From: DASVXQ01 sp046727955 | GTDB taxonomy: Bacteria > Actinomycetota > CALGFH01 | Assembly (NCBI GenBank): GCA_046727955.1 | Contig: JBKPDO010000139.1 | Span: 1-34,767, forward strand | Reading direction: 5' to 3' | DNA: 34,767 nucleotides | In this document: piece after piece, positions 7,476 to 17,797 of the stretch | Numbering within the stretch: position 1 is the first letter of the stretch | Layout of the letters: every line of letters begins with the position of its first letter | Program-made: the position numbers and the translations under genes | The notes under the pieces: generated by a model | The model's database searches: none | Seen by the model: only the letters and a program-made list of their open reading frames with translations | What the model was told of the DNA's origin: nothing

Positions 7476-8984
7476 TTACAGCCCGTAGTACCCCGACAGG
7501 CCGTCGAGCAGACCGCCGAGAATCGGTGCGCGCCGCAGGGCGGCGAAGAAGGCGGCGTCGTGTGCCAGCGAGTCGAGTGGTGGGATGTGGACCTCGCCCA
7601 TGTCGGCCGCGGTGAGCAGCACCGGCTCCTCGCCACCTGGGTCGTCGGGAATCAGCCGGAAGGGCTCCTCGCCGGTCGCGGCGGCGGTGGCCAGCGCCTG
7701 CAGATGCTGGCCGGCGGGGTCGCGGCGCACCGCCTCCAGGCCGGCGAGCACCTGGCGCCAGGACATGTCCGCGTCGGGGATCGCCGGGTCGCGCAGTGAC
7801 ACCGACCGGCGCCGCCCACCGACCAACATCGGCTCGGGCTCCTTGGCGCTCGTCGCCCGCATGAGCGCCGGCGTGCCGTAGACCGGCCGGCCGCCGACCA
7901 GCACCAGGCGCACGTCGAGCTCGGTCGCCTCGATCAGGTTGCGGTACGGGTCGACCCGTCGGTGGGGGAGAACCAGCAGGTCGCCGCGCAGGCCGGCCTT
8001 GACCCGGCCGATGCGGTCACCCCAGCCGAGGGCGTCGGCCGGGTTGCTGGTGACCATCTGGCACAGCTCGAGGTTCGAGAACGCGCCGCCCAGCCCGTTC
8101 GGCGCGCGGTTCCACAGGTCCGCCACTTTCAGCTCGCCGAGCAGGTGCTTGGATCCCGACGGCGCCCAGTCCGCGCCGAGGCAGATGCGGATGCCGTGCG
8201 CCCGGGCGGCGACCACGTCGCTGGTGTGGTGGTACAGCCACAGATTCGACAGCGGCGACCACACCATCGAGCTGGCGTGCGGGCCCCACTCCTGGTACTG
8301 CGGGTCGCCCAGGGCGGTGGCGTGGATCGCCACCAGCCTGGGGTGCAGGCAGTCGTTGGTGCGGAGATCGTCGTACTCGCGCAGCAGCGCCGGCGACGTT
8401 CCCTCCGCAAGGTGGTAGATGAACGAGCTCCCGCTGGTCATGTGCTCGCGGGCAATGGGGAAGTCAGCGGCCGAGAGCGTGCGCACCGACTGGAACACGG
8501 TCTTGCGGTTCGTGCCGAAGGTCTCGTACTCGACGTTGCGCACCAGCCACCCCTCATAGGGGCGGCTCAGCTTGGCCGAGCCCTGGATCGCGGTCACGCC
8601 ACCGACCGCCGCCTTGACCTCGACGTACTTCAGCAGCGCCTTGCTCGCCAGCTGGGTCAGGGCGAGCGTGGGCAGGCGCACGTCGGTGACGTACGCGTCC
8701 AGCCGGGGCCATTGGTCGCGGCTGGTGAAGGGCTCCTGACGGTCCGGCGGGACCCACAGCGGCAGGCAGTTGTAGGCCAGGTGATTGTGGAGGTCGATCA
8801 GGCCCGGGTAGACGACCCCCCTGGTGACAACACGGGCGGCGCCGCCGAAGCCGTTCGGCGCCGGGTCGGCCGCGTCCCCGACCGCCTGGATCAGGCCCTG
8901 GTCGTCGACGTACACGGCGCCGTTGGGGAGCAATGGCCGCTCCGGGTCCATGGTCGCCACCGTGCCCTGCACCACCAGCGCCAT
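7476..8984 (-). CDS. amidohydrolase family metal-dependent hydrolase
   Basis: A 502-residue amidohydrolase of the cyclic-amide/ATZ-TRZ type. It has the N-terminal composite beta domain (LVVQGTVATMD, VVTRGVVYPGLIDLHNHLAY) with the metal HxH motif at about 65-67, further His motifs in FIYHLAEGTS and VAIHATAL, and the late metal Asp in CLGADWAPSGS. A GDLLVL strand (about 335) and LVLVGGRPVYG close the beta domain. The substrate cannot be predicted. Known relatives remove amino groups from ring compounds or open cyclic amides in the cytoplasm. An extra C-terminal region of about 110 residues (from about 390) follows the core. It starts at ATG 8984, divergent from the gene at 9101, and precedes the broken pirin. 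Confidence 0.85.
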   Translation of the reverse strand: MALVVQGTVATMDPERPLLPNGAVYVDDQGLIQAVGDAADPAPNGFGGAARVVTRGVVYPGLIDLHNHLAYNCLPLWVPPDRQEPFTSRDQWPRLDAYVTDVRLPTLALTQLASKALLKYVEVKAAVGGVTAIQGSAKLSRPYEGWLVRNVEYETFGTNRKTVFQSVRTLSAADFPIAREHMTSGSSFIYHLAEGTSPALLREYDDLRTNDCLHPRLVAIHATALGDPQYQEWGPHASSMVWSPLSNLWLYHHTSDVVAARAHGIRICLGADWAPSGSKHLLGELKVADLWNRAPNGLGGAFSNLELCQMVTSNPADALGWGDRIGRVKAGLRGDLLVLPHRRVDPYRNLIEATELDVRLVLVGGRPVYGTPALMRATSAKEPEPMLVGGRRRSVSLRDPAIPDADMSWRQVLAGLEAVRRDPAGQHLQALATAAATGEEPFRLIPDDPGGEEPVLLTAADMGEVHIPPLDSLAHDAAFFAALRRAPILGGLLDGLSGYYGL

Positions 8985-9100
8985 CGCGATCTCTTCCCCC
9001 TACTGCTCGTCACCCTGGATCCTGGGCCAGTAGGCTACCTTCTCGAGGATTCCTCGCAAGCACGTATCCACAGGGGGCGTCACGGGACGCGGGAGGCCAG

Positions 9101-9529
9101 ATGGCAGCGAGTTCCCCAAGTTCGCGGGACAGTCAGGATCGCTCGGCTCGGGTGGCCGGCGCGCTCGCCGGCGCGCTCGTCCTCGCGGCGCTGGCCGTGC
9201 TGCTCACTCCGGGCTCGCGGCGGGGCCTGGGCGCCCTGATGGTGCTGATCGGGCTGCTGGCCGGCGTCGCCGTCGTGGTCGCCGGCCTGCTTCCCGTCGT
9301 GGGCGGGTCCCGGCGCAGGCCCGCTCGCAGCGCGATGGAGCGCCTCAACGACGGGGCCTTCGTAGTCGTGCTGGCGGCGGTGTCGCTGCTGCTCGGGATC
9401 ACCGCGCGGCCATGGACGATGGTGCTCCCGGGGCTGCTCGGCGGGGCGCTCGCGGGCCGGGCGCTCCGCCAGCCACCGGACCGGCAGACGGACGTGCCGC
9501 CGGATCAGCAGACCCCACCGAGCGTGTAG
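9101..9529 (+). CDS. small membrane protein, unknown function
   Basis: A 142-residue protein with about four hydrophobic segments: AGALAGALVLAALAVLLT, GALMVLIGLLAGVAVVVAGL, AFVVVLAAVSLLLGI and MVLPGLLGGALAG. It has a polar Gln/Pro-rich tail. The start ATG 9101 is supported by GGGAGG with a 4-base gap; the frame opens further upstream, but that part is Pro-rich and overlaps the divergent promoter. I do not recognise a family. It stands just before the CDF transporter on the same strand, 119 bp away, so co-transcription is possible. Confidence 0.6.
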   Translation: MAASSPSSRDSQDRSARVAGALAGALVLAALAVLLTPGSRRGLGALMVLIGLLAGVAVVVAGLLPVVGGSRRRPARSAMERLNDGAFVVVLAAVSLLLGITARPWTMVLPGLLGGALAGRALRQPPDRQTDVPPDQQTPPSV

Positions 9530-9648
9530 TGCCTCCCTTCCAAACGTTTGCCCGGTCGACGCCTCGCGAGGTGATGCGAATGGCGCACGATGGTGACCAC
9601 GAGAGCCCGGCGCCGACCGGGCAAGCCGTTTTCCGGGGTCGGCACTAA

Positions 9649-10593
9649 ATGCATAGCGAGAGCAAGAAGACGGTCTACGCGGCGATGGCCGCCAATCTCG
9701 CCATTGCGATCGCCAAGACGGTCGCCGGGGTGATCGGCAGCTCGCCCGCGATTCTGGCCGAGGCGGCGCACTCGGTGGCCGACACCATGAACCAGGTCTT
9801 CCTGCTGGTCTCGCTGTCGCTCGGTGACCGGAAGCCCGACGAGGAGCATCCCTTCGGCTACGGCAAGGAGCGCTTCTTCTGGGCCTTCCTGGCCGCCGTC
9901 TTCATCTTCGTCTCCGGCGCGGTGTTTTCGCTGTATGAGGGCCTGCGAGCGCTGGTCACGAGCGAGGCGAGTGAGGCTTCCTTCACCATCTCCTACGCCG
10001 TGCTCGGCTTCTCGCTGGTGGCCGAGGGCGCCTCGCTGTACCGGGCGGTGATGCAGGTCCGGGGCGAGGCCAGGGCCCAGGGGGAGCGGATCGGCTCCTA
10101 TCTGCGCCAGAGCACCGACCCGACGGTCCGGACCGTGCTGTTCGAGGACAGCGCGGCGGTCGCCGGGGTGGTGCTCGCGCTGATCGGCGTGGGCCTCCAC
10201 AACTTGACCGGCGAGCGCTTCTGGGAGGGGCTCGCCTCGATCGCCATCGGTCTGCTGCTGGTCGTCGTGGCGTACGTGCTCGGCCGTTTCAGCAAGGGCC
10301 TGCTGATCGGCGAGTCGGCCCGTCCCGAGCAGCGCGAGCTGCTGCGCGAGGTGATCGAGGCCCACCCCGAGGTCGAGGACGTGCTGGAGCTGCTAACCAT
10401 GCACCTCGGGCCGAACGCGCTGCTGGTGGCGGTGCGGCTCGACCTGCGCGACGACCTCACCGCGGGTCAGGTCGAGCAGCTCTCCAACCAGATCGACGGC
10501 GAGCTACGCCAGGCCGTTGAGGAGGTCAGCCAGGTGTTCCTGGACGCGACGCCCCGCCCACGCCCGCGGCGGGCCGAGCAGCAGCCGGTGTAG
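9649..10593 (+). CDS. cation diffusion facilitator (CDF) metal exporter
   Basis: A 314-residue CDF-family transporter that would exchange divalent metal (Zn, Co, Fe or Mn) for protons across the cytoplasmic membrane. Six membrane segments lie in the first about 215 residues. The metal site is visible as AEAAHSVADTMNQ (His and Asp of the HxxxD pair), and the family signature HPFGYGKERFFWAF follows. A cytoplasmic alpha-beta domain (about 225-305, ELLREVIEAHPEVEDVLELLTMHLG) is typical for CDF dimers. The length is normal. No clear ribosome-binding site precedes ATG 9649. Metal preference cannot be read with certainty. Confidence 0.9.
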   Translation: MHSESKKTVYAAMAANLAIAIAKTVAGVIGSSPAILAEAAHSVADTMNQVFLLVSLSLGDRKPDEEHPFGYGKERFFWAFLAAVFIFVSGAVFSLYEGLRALVTSEASEASFTISYAVLGFSLVAEGASLYRAVMQVRGEARAQGERIGSYLRQSTDPTVRTVLFEDSAAVAGVVLALIGVGLHNLTGERFWEGLASIAIGLLLVVVAYVLGRFSKGLLIGESARPEQRELLREVIEAHPEVEDVLELLTMHLGPNALLVAVRLDLRDDLTAGQVEQLSNQIDGELRQAVEEVSQVFLDATPRPRPRRAEQQPV

Positions 10594-10669
10594 CCCCGCC
10601 GGTGTCGCCCCGCCGGTGTCGCCCGCGTCCCTCGGACCCGGAGCGCGCCTCGGGATCCCCGTGGCGGGG
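10584..10669. repeat. 14-bp tandem repeat and small hairpin between convergent genes
   Basis: GCCGGTGTCGCCCC occurs three times in a row (10584-10624, the first with one change), starting in the last codons of the CDF gene. A CCCCG-TGG-CGGGG hairpin at 10657-10669 sits between the two convergent genes and may help end transcription, but it lacks a T tract. Confidence 0.45.
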
Positions 10670-10674
10670 GCGGC

Positions 10675-11685
10675 TCAGTACCAGCCGTGACTGAGCCAGA
10701 ACGCCTTGGCCGCCTCGGCGGTGCCGTAGCGCTCCTTGACGTACGCGCGGAAGGCGTAGAGCTGCTTGCCACAGTCGATCGTGTCGTAGTCCGCGCCGAG
10801 CAGCCGCTGGCGCAGGTCGAGCAGGAGCTGGCCGAGGCCGAACGCGGTCGAGCTCGGGTTGCGCGCGGTCGGGTCGCCACCCGATTCGTGCATGATGATC
10901 CAGTACTCGGCGTCCGAGGTGCCCGACAGGTCGCACTTGGTGCCGCCGCGCTGCAGCACGGCCTGGTTGGCGGCGGACTGCTGCTGGGCGTTGCGCAGCA
11001 CGGCCGCCTCGCCCTCGAGCTCCCTGATCTTGGCGTTGACCGCCTCGGTGGCCTGGAGCCGCACGTCGCGCAGCTCGGTCGCCTGCGCGATCCGCTTGTG
11101 GATCTCGGCTAGCGCCCGGCGGTTGTCCTCCTCCGCCTTGCGCAGCGCGACCTGCGCGGTGACGTACTCCCGCTGTGCGATCACCATGTCGCGGATCGCG
11201 TCGTTGTTCTCCTGAGCCAGGTGCTCCAGCGTGGCGATCTGGTCGAGCAGGTCATTGACGTCGCCCTGCTGGACCAGCGCGGCCAGGGCGGTGGGGGAGC
11301 CGGACATGTACATGCCGCGGGCCTCTTCGCCGACGACCTTGCGGAGCTGCTCGAGCTCCGCGGCGGAGCGGGACAGCGCGCGCTTGGCCTGTGCCTGCTC
11401 GACGCGTGCGGCGGCCCGCTGCAGGTTGGCCGCTGCCAACTCGTTTTCAGCCTGGTTCAGGGCCGCGTTGGCGTCGTCGAGGACGCGCTGTCGCTTCCCG
11501 AGGTCTGCCTTGGCGTCGTTCAACGACGACTTGATCTGCTTGAGGCGCGTGGCGGTGTCGGGGTTGGCGGTGCCCGCGGCTCCGGCCCGAAGCGGTGCCA
11601 GCAGCGCCACGACGGCGATGGCACCGATGATCGCCGTGACACCAGACCAGCGGAGCAGCGAGATGCGCCGACGGGGGGCTGCCAT
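10675..11685 (-). CDS. secreted coiled-coil cell-wall hydrolase with lysozyme-like domain
   Basis: A 336-residue exported protein. Residues 1-38 form a basic start and a hydrophobic signal or anchor (VTAIIGAIAVVALLAPL). A long coiled coil follows (about 42-240), rich in Ala, Glu, Gln and Arg with heptad character, as in the RipA/PcsB/NlpC family. The C-terminal about 75 residues form a lysozyme-like fold: WIIMHESGGDP with the likely catalytic Glu267, NPSSTAFGLGQ, and the ending YGTAEAAKAFWLSHGWY typical of resuscitation-factor-like or aggregation-promoting domains. It probably cuts or remodels peptidoglycan. I chose ATG 11685, with AGAGGGA about 11 bases upstream, because upstream codons look non-coding and the signal sequence then starts correctly. 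The coiled coil may restrain the hydrolase, as in PcsB. Confidence 0.8.
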   Translation of the reverse strand: MAAPRRRISLLRWSGVTAIIGAIAVVALLAPLRAGAAGTANPDTATRLKQIKSSLNDAKADLGKRQRVLDDANAALNQAENELAAANLQRAAARVEQAQAKRALSRSAAELEQLRKVVGEEARGMYMSGSPTALAALVQQGDVNDLLDQIATLEHLAQENNDAIRDMVIAQREYVTAQVALRKAEEDNRRALAEIHKRIAQATELRDVRLQATEAVNAKIRELEGEAAVLRNAQQQSAANQAVLQRGGTKCDLSGTSDAEYWIIMHESGGDPTARNPSSTAFGLGQLLLDLRQRLLGADYDTIDCGKQLYAFRAYVKERYGTAEAAKAFWLSHGWY

Positions 11686-11723
11686 CTGCTCGAGTAGTCC
11701 CTCTGGGGGTCGGGAACAGGACA

Positions 11724-11744
11724 GTTCGCATGGGGGCTGCGAAC
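11724..11744 (-). promoter_or_regulatory. inverted repeat in the leader of the cell-wall hydrolase gene
   Basis: GTTCGCA and TGCGAAC form a perfect 7-bp inverted repeat with a 7-base spacer, 39-59 bases upstream of the start codon. It could be an operator or a leader hairpin. It does not match the c-di-AMP (ydaO) riboswitch pattern that precedes many actinobacterial cell-wall hydrolase genes. Confidence 0.35.
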
Positions 11745-11922
11745 GCCGGAAACCATATCGCATGGGCCCACCCGACAATCAAGCCAGTCGAAACGCGCAG
11801 AGTAGATAGGACCGGGCGCAAAGGCGCGAGCCAGCCAGACAGGCGTTGCGGGGGTCTTGACAGGCTTGCGCAAGGCATTTGGGGTGTTTGGTCCGTCCGG
11901 CGGGCAGGCCGAAAGGGCGGCG

Positions 11923-12882
11923 TCAGGTGGTACCTGGAAGCTGGGGCTGCACCACGGGGATGTCGGGGTCCTCCTGGCGCAGCAGGTCGGTGAGCTGGCG
12001 CGCGTTCTTCACCGCGTAGTCCTCATAGCAATTGTTGAAGAGGGTGTGGACCTCGCGTGCGTTTTCGGCCAGATGCTCCACCTTGGGCACCCACTCCCGC
12101 AGCTCGTCCTCCTTGTAGAGGTAGCGGAAGCGCAGGGCGGCGGTGGAGCCTCTGTAGCTCCATGCCTTCGGATCGCGGCCGTGGAAGCGCACCACCGCCA
12201 GGCCGGGATCGGTGACCTCGGCGAGCGGCGGCAGCGACGACCGGAACCCCTGCGGCATGTCCACGCAGACCAGCGGCAGCCCCTCGTCGGCCAGGAGCTT
12301 GAGCGTCCGCTCCCGGTCGATGCCCTCCTCGAGCCAGGTGCGGTTGCGCAGTTCCACGCACACCCGGTAGCCGGGTAGCCGTTCGTGCAGCTTGCCGAGC
12401 TCCTCCCGGTTGGAGCGCCTCGGAGTGAACCACTCCGGGTACTGCATGAGCACCGCGCCCAGCTTTCCAGCTGAATCGAGCGGCAGCAGGGCGTCGTGGA
12501 AGCGGCGCCAGATCTCGGCGACCGCGTCGCTCGACAGATGGTTGGAATAGACGCGCTCCGCCTCGCGGTGCTCCGGGTCGATCTGGTCGGCGAGCTCCGG
12601 CGGGATCGCGTTGCGCCGCGTCGGATGGCCGGTGAGCAGGCTGAACGCCTTCACGTTGAAGACGAAGTCCGGCGGGGTCCTGTCCACCCACAGCCCGGCC
12701 TGCTCCTCTCGGGGCAGGTAATAGTAGGAGGCGTCCACCTCCACGATCGGGAACTGGGTAGCGTAGTAGCGCAGCCGCGCCTCGGCGGTGCTGGTCCCGC
12801 GCGGGTAGAAGCGGCCGGACTTCACCAGCGTCGGGTCGGTCCACGACGCCGTCCCGATGCGGACACTCCCTTGCCTGGCCAT
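11923..12882 (-). CDS. DUF72 (YecE-like) protein
   Basis: A 319-residue DUF72 protein with a TIM-barrel fold. The N-terminal IGTASWTDPTLVKSGRFYP, then VEVDASYYYLP, FVFNVKAFSLLTGH, LGAVLMQYPEWF, CVELRNRTWL and VVRFHGRD are the family's conserved blocks in the usual order; YEDYAVKNARQLTDLL ends it. The biochemical role of the family is not established. The start ATG 12882 (MARQGSVRIG) was chosen because the open frame upstream is only the translated GC repeat. It is divergent from the gene at 13096, and the repeat block lies between them. Confidence 0.85.
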   Translation of the reverse strand: MARQGSVRIGTASWTDPTLVKSGRFYPRGTSTAEARLRYYATQFPIVEVDASYYYLPREEQAGLWVDRTPPDFVFNVKAFSLLTGHPTRRNAIPPELADQIDPEHREAERVYSNHLSSDAVAEIWRRFHDALLPLDSAGKLGAVLMQYPEWFTPRRSNREELGKLHERLPGYRVCVELRNRTWLEEGIDRERTLKLLADEGLPLVCVDMPQGFRSSLPPLAEVTDPGLAVVRFHGRDPKAWSYRGSTAALRFRYLYKEDELREWVPKVEHLAENAREVHTLFNNCYEDYAVKNARQLTDLLRQEDPDIPVVQPQLPGTT

Positions 12883-12917
12883 GGTCCATACGGTACCGGG
12901 TGCGGCCGGCTGGGGCC

Positions 12918-13027
12918 GGCGAGGGGGCTGGCGAGGGGCTGGCGAGGGGCTGGCGAGGGGCCGGCGAGGGGCCGGCGAGGGACCAATGCTGGGAGCAGGC
13001 GGGGACCAGGCGGGGACCAGGCGGGGA
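12918..13027. repeat. two 11-bp tandem repeat blocks in a divergent promoter region
   Basis: GGCGAGGGGCT or GGCGAGGGGCC repeats about six times (12918-12984), followed after a short spacer by three copies of ACCAGGCGGGG (ending about 13027). Both have an 11-base period, about one DNA turn, and lie between the divergent genes at 12882 and 13096. They could vary in length by slippage and affect promoter spacing. There are no spacers, so this is not a CRISPR array. Confidence 0.75.
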
Positions 13028-13083
13028 GGCACGGCACCCTGCTCGCGGGCGGTTTCAAGCGGCCCATCTGGGCCGATCCGGTG

Positions 13084-13089
13084 TAACGT
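13084..13089 (+). promoter_or_regulatory. -10 box for a probable leaderless transcript
   Basis: TAACGT lies 6 bases before the GTG start at 13096, and no ribosome-binding site is present. In actinobacteria this spacing is typical for a transcript that begins at the start codon itself. No clear -35 is seen. Confidence 0.4.
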
Positions 13090-13095
13090 CCTGTT

Positions 13096-13575
13096 GTGAA
13101 TCAACGTCTCTGCCCTCGCTGCGGCACACCGGTCCAGCCTGGCGGGAAGGTGTGCGAGCACTGCGAGCTGCCGCTTGAAGGGCCCGCGGCGGTGCGCTAC
13201 AACCCGGCCGGCCTGGCGCTGCCGAGCCCCATCCAGGGGCACGCCACCGTGCTGGTCGGCGTGATCGCCGCGGTCGCGCTGCTCGCCGTTGGCGCCTGGT
13301 TCGCCGCCCACGGCGTCGGCCCCTTCCGGAGCCAGGTGGTGAACCGCTCGGTCGATACCACGACGGGGGCCCTGGTCGTCGAGCTGCGCGTCCACAACGA
13401 CGGCAGCCGCGGCGGCAAGGCCCGCTGCCAGGTGCGCGCCGTCAAGCCGGACGGCTCCCTGGTCAGCTCCGCGGTCCAGCTCACCCCGACCATCCCTGGC
13501 CACGGCGACGTGACCATCCAGCAACGCGCCGAGAACATGGCCGACGCGCACGACGTCGACGCCACCTGTAGCTGA
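13096..13575 (+). CDS. zinc-ribbon, single-membrane-span protein of unknown function
   Basis: A 159-residue protein. Residues 1-28 are a zinc ribbon (CPRCG and CEHCELP, four Cys). One membrane span follows (about 50-72, ATVLVGVIAAVALLAVGAWF). The C-terminal about 80 residues form a beta-rich domain (VVELRVHNDGSRGGKARCQV, VQLTPTIPGHGDVTIQ) resembling FxLYD or similar extracytoplasmic folds. The ribbon should be cytoplasmic and the beta domain outside. GTG 13096 fits a leaderless start. Function is unknown. Confidence 0.7.
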   Translation: MNQRLCPRCGTPVQPGGKVCEHCELPLEGPAAVRYNPAGLALPSPIQGHATVLVGVIAAVALLAVGAWFAAHGVGPFRSQVVNRSVDTTTGALVVELRVHNDGSRGGKARCQVRAVKPDGSLVSSAVQLTPTIPGHGDVTIQQRAENMADAHDVDATCS

Positions 13576-13611
13576 GAGGGGCGCGCACGACTCGCTGGCC
13601 CAGCTGTTCGG

Positions 13612-14823
13612 CTAGCCGCCAGAGGCGATGGTCAGGCGGCCACCGGGGCCGACGGAGAGGGCGCGCTTGCCGGCGAGGAGGTCGAGCAGCTCGGCGCCCA
13701 CGAGGTTGCGGCGCCAGCCCTGGAGCGTGCGCACCTGTGGCTCGGGGCGGCCGCGCCGCGTCGCCGAGACGATCTGGGCCAGGTCGTTGCGGGCGGCGAC
13801 CAGCTCGTAGGCGAGGCCCGCCTCCAGCGCCCGCGCCCTGACCAGCGCCTCCGCCAGCGCGATCAGCGGGGCGTCCACCGGCGCGGAGTCCAGCCGCTCG
13901 CCGTTGGCGAACGCCAGCGGCTCGGCCACGAGCCCACGCTGGACCGCGGCGAGGATAGCGTCGGCGCGGCGGCGCAGGGTCGACGGCTGGATGCCACGGA
14001 TGCGCTCGAGCGCCTGCACGGTGGTGGGGCGGCGCTTGGCCACCTCGACCAGGGAGGTGTCGGGGAGCACCGAGCCCACCGGGCGGTCGCCGGCGGCCGC
14101 GGTACGCTCGCGCCAGGCGGCCAGCTCCTGCGCCACGGCGCGGGCGGCCGGGCTGAGCTGGCCGATCTTCGGCAGCCGCTGCCAGACCTGATCGGGCTCC
14201 CGCACATCGCTGGCGCCCTCCAGGCGGCGGCATTCCTCGCGGGCCCATTCGAGGCGGCCACTGGCGGCGAGCCGCCGCTCCAGCGTGTCGGTCAGCGCGA
14301 GCAGGTGGACGACGTCGTCGCGGGCGTAGGCGACCTGCTCGGCGGTGAGTGGCCGGACGTCCCAGCGGGTGAAGCTGGCCGACTTCGGCAACCGCAGGCC
14401 GAGCACGTCGGACAGCAGGCCGCCGTAGCTGGTCTGGGCGCCGAACCCGGCGAAGCCAGCGGCGATCTGCGTGTCGAACAGGTTGCGCACCTCGGTCCGC
14501 CAGGTCCGCCGCAACAGCGCCACGTCCTGCCGGCCAGCGTGGACGATCACCTCGACGGCGAGGTCGGCCAGGACCTCGGCGAGCGGGGTCGGGTCCACCG
14601 TCTCGTCCAGCGGGTCGATCAGCTCCGTCCGCTGCCGCAGCCCCGCCGCCTCTACGGCCGGCACCGCCACCCCGACCAGGCACAGAAGGGGCAGGTAGCG
14701 TCCCTCCGACATGAACTCGGTGTCGACGCCGATACGGCCAGCCGCCCCGGCCTGGGCGGCCAGGGCGGCCAGATCATCGGCGGCGGGTCGCGCCGCCGCC
14801 GTCGCCTGCGTCGGGGAAGTCAG
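13612..14823 (-). CDS. rnd: ribonuclease D with HRDC domains, probable CTG start
   Basis: A 3'-5' exoribonuclease of the DEDD family that trims stable RNAs. With a start at CTG 14823 it has 403 residues. Exo motif I is VDTEF (Asp34, Glu36); motif II is HAGRQD; motif III is YARDDVVHLLALTD (Tyr and Asp). HRDC-type helical domains follow (about 220-300, LSPAARAVAQELAAWRER and PTTVQALERIRGIQPS), then a second similar region to the end. No ATG, GTG or TTG exists in frame upstream of ATG 14712, but that ATG lies after motif I and would destroy the active site. CTG 14823 overlaps the korB stop in CTGA, with GGGAG 5 bases upstream, so it is the best start. The gene is translationally coupled to korB. 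Confidence 0.85.
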   Translation of the reverse strand: MTSPTQATAAARPAADDLAALAAQAGAAGRIGVDTEFMSEGRYLPLLCLVGVAVPAVEAAGLRQRTELIDPLDETVDPTPLAEVLADLAVEVIVHAGRQDVALLRRTWRTEVRNLFDTQIAAGFAGFGAQTSYGGLLSDVLGLRLPKSASFTRWDVRPLTAEQVAYARDDVVHLLALTDTLERRLAASGRLEWAREECRRLEGASDVREPDQVWQRLPKIGQLSPAARAVAQELAAWRERTAAAGDRPVGSVLPDTSLVEVAKRRPTTVQALERIRGIQPSTLRRRADAILAAVQRGLVAEPLAFANGERLDSAPVDAPLIALAEALVRARALEAGLAYELVAARNDLAQIVSATRRGRPEPQVRTLQGWRRNLVGAELLDLLAGKRALSVGPGGRLTIASGG

Positions 14824-15892
14824 GTGAGCTCCCAGGTGTCGCCGGAGTGGAGCAGCTTGTCGAGGTCGCCAGGGCCCCGCTTGGCCGTGGCCTGCTCGAG
14901 CTGGCCGCTGAGCAGCTCGTCGTAGACCGGCCGCTCGACGTCGCGGAACACGCCGATCGGGGTCGGCCCGTCGGCGCCGTGGGAGAGCCGGCTCAGCATG
15001 AACGCCAGGCTCGGGTCCTCGCGGTGCGCGTCGTGCACCAGCAGGCGGTCCTCGCCGGCCTCGGCAACGGAGACGAGCTCGAGCCGGCCGTCGCCGGACA
15101 GGCGCACGCCGTGCTCGCCGTCCTTGCCGAAGTGGATCGGCTCGCCGTGGCGCAGGCGGATCTGGTTGTCGTCGCGAGTCTCCGGCTCCTTGATCAGGTC
15201 GAACGCGCCGTCGTTGAAGATGTTGCAGTTCTGGTAGACCTCGATGAACGCGGCACCTCGGTGGTTGGCGGCCTCGGTGAGGACCTCCGTCAGGTGACGC
15301 CGGTCGGAGTCGATCGACCGCGCGACGAAGCTGGCCTCCGCGCCGAGCGCGACGCTGACCGGGTTGAAGGGGTAGTCGACCGAGCCCATCGGGGTCGACT
15401 TGGTGACCTTCCCCAGCTCGCTGGTGGGGGAGTACTGGCCCTTGGTCAGCCCGTAGATCTGGTTGTTGAACAGCAGGATCTTGAGGTTGACGTTGCGGCG
15501 CAGCGCGTGGATCAGATGGTTGCCGCCGATCGACAGGGCGTCACCGTCGCCGGTGATCACCCACACCGACAGGTCGGGGCGGGTCACCGCCAGCCCGGTC
15601 GCGATCGCCGGGGCGCGGCCGTGGATCGAGTGCATCCCGTAGGTGTCCATGTAGTACGGGAAGCGCGAGGAGCAGCCGATGCCCGAGACGAACACGATCC
15701 GCTCGCGAGGGATGCCAAGGCTGGGCATGAAGCCCTGGACCGCGGAGAGGATGGCGTAGTCCCCACACCCGGGGCACCAGCGCACCTCCTGGTCGCTCTT
15801 GAAGTCCTTGGCGGTCAGCTTGACGGCGCCTGTGCCGGCCGCCCGCTCGGCGACCCTCACCGCACCGTTGCCGCCCTGCCCGTTGCTCGTGC

Positions 15893-15896
<4 letters not shown>
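14820..15896 (-). CDS. korB: 2-oxoacid:ferredoxin oxidoreductase, beta subunit
   Basis: A 358-residue thiamine-diphosphate subunit of a 2-oxoglutarate-type ferredoxin oxidoreductase. Conserved parts are WCPGCGDYAIL and GIGCSSRFP (Cys ligands of the 4Fe-4S cluster), the TPP motif GDGDALSIGGNH with FNNQIYGLTKGQYSPTS, and YQNCNIFND (fourth Cys). The ATG 15896 overlaps the korA stop as ATGA, so the two are translationally coupled. With KorA it decarboxylates 2-oxoglutarate to succinyl-CoA and reduces ferredoxin, or runs in reverse. The substrate is assigned from the overall KorAB type and not from proof here. Confidence 0.92.

Positions 15897-17797
<1,901 letters not shown>

Noticed and set aside
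11686..11920. c-di-AMP (ydaO) riboswitch before the cell-wall hydrolase
   Set aside because: The conserved blocks of that riboswitch are not visible; only a simple inverted repeat is present.
12918..13027. CRISPR array
   Set aside because: Units are 11 bases with no spacers and no cas genes nearby.
13481..14683. 400-codon minus-strand frame overlapping RNase D
   Set aside because: It is Arg/Gly/Pro-rich in another frame of rnd, a shadow.
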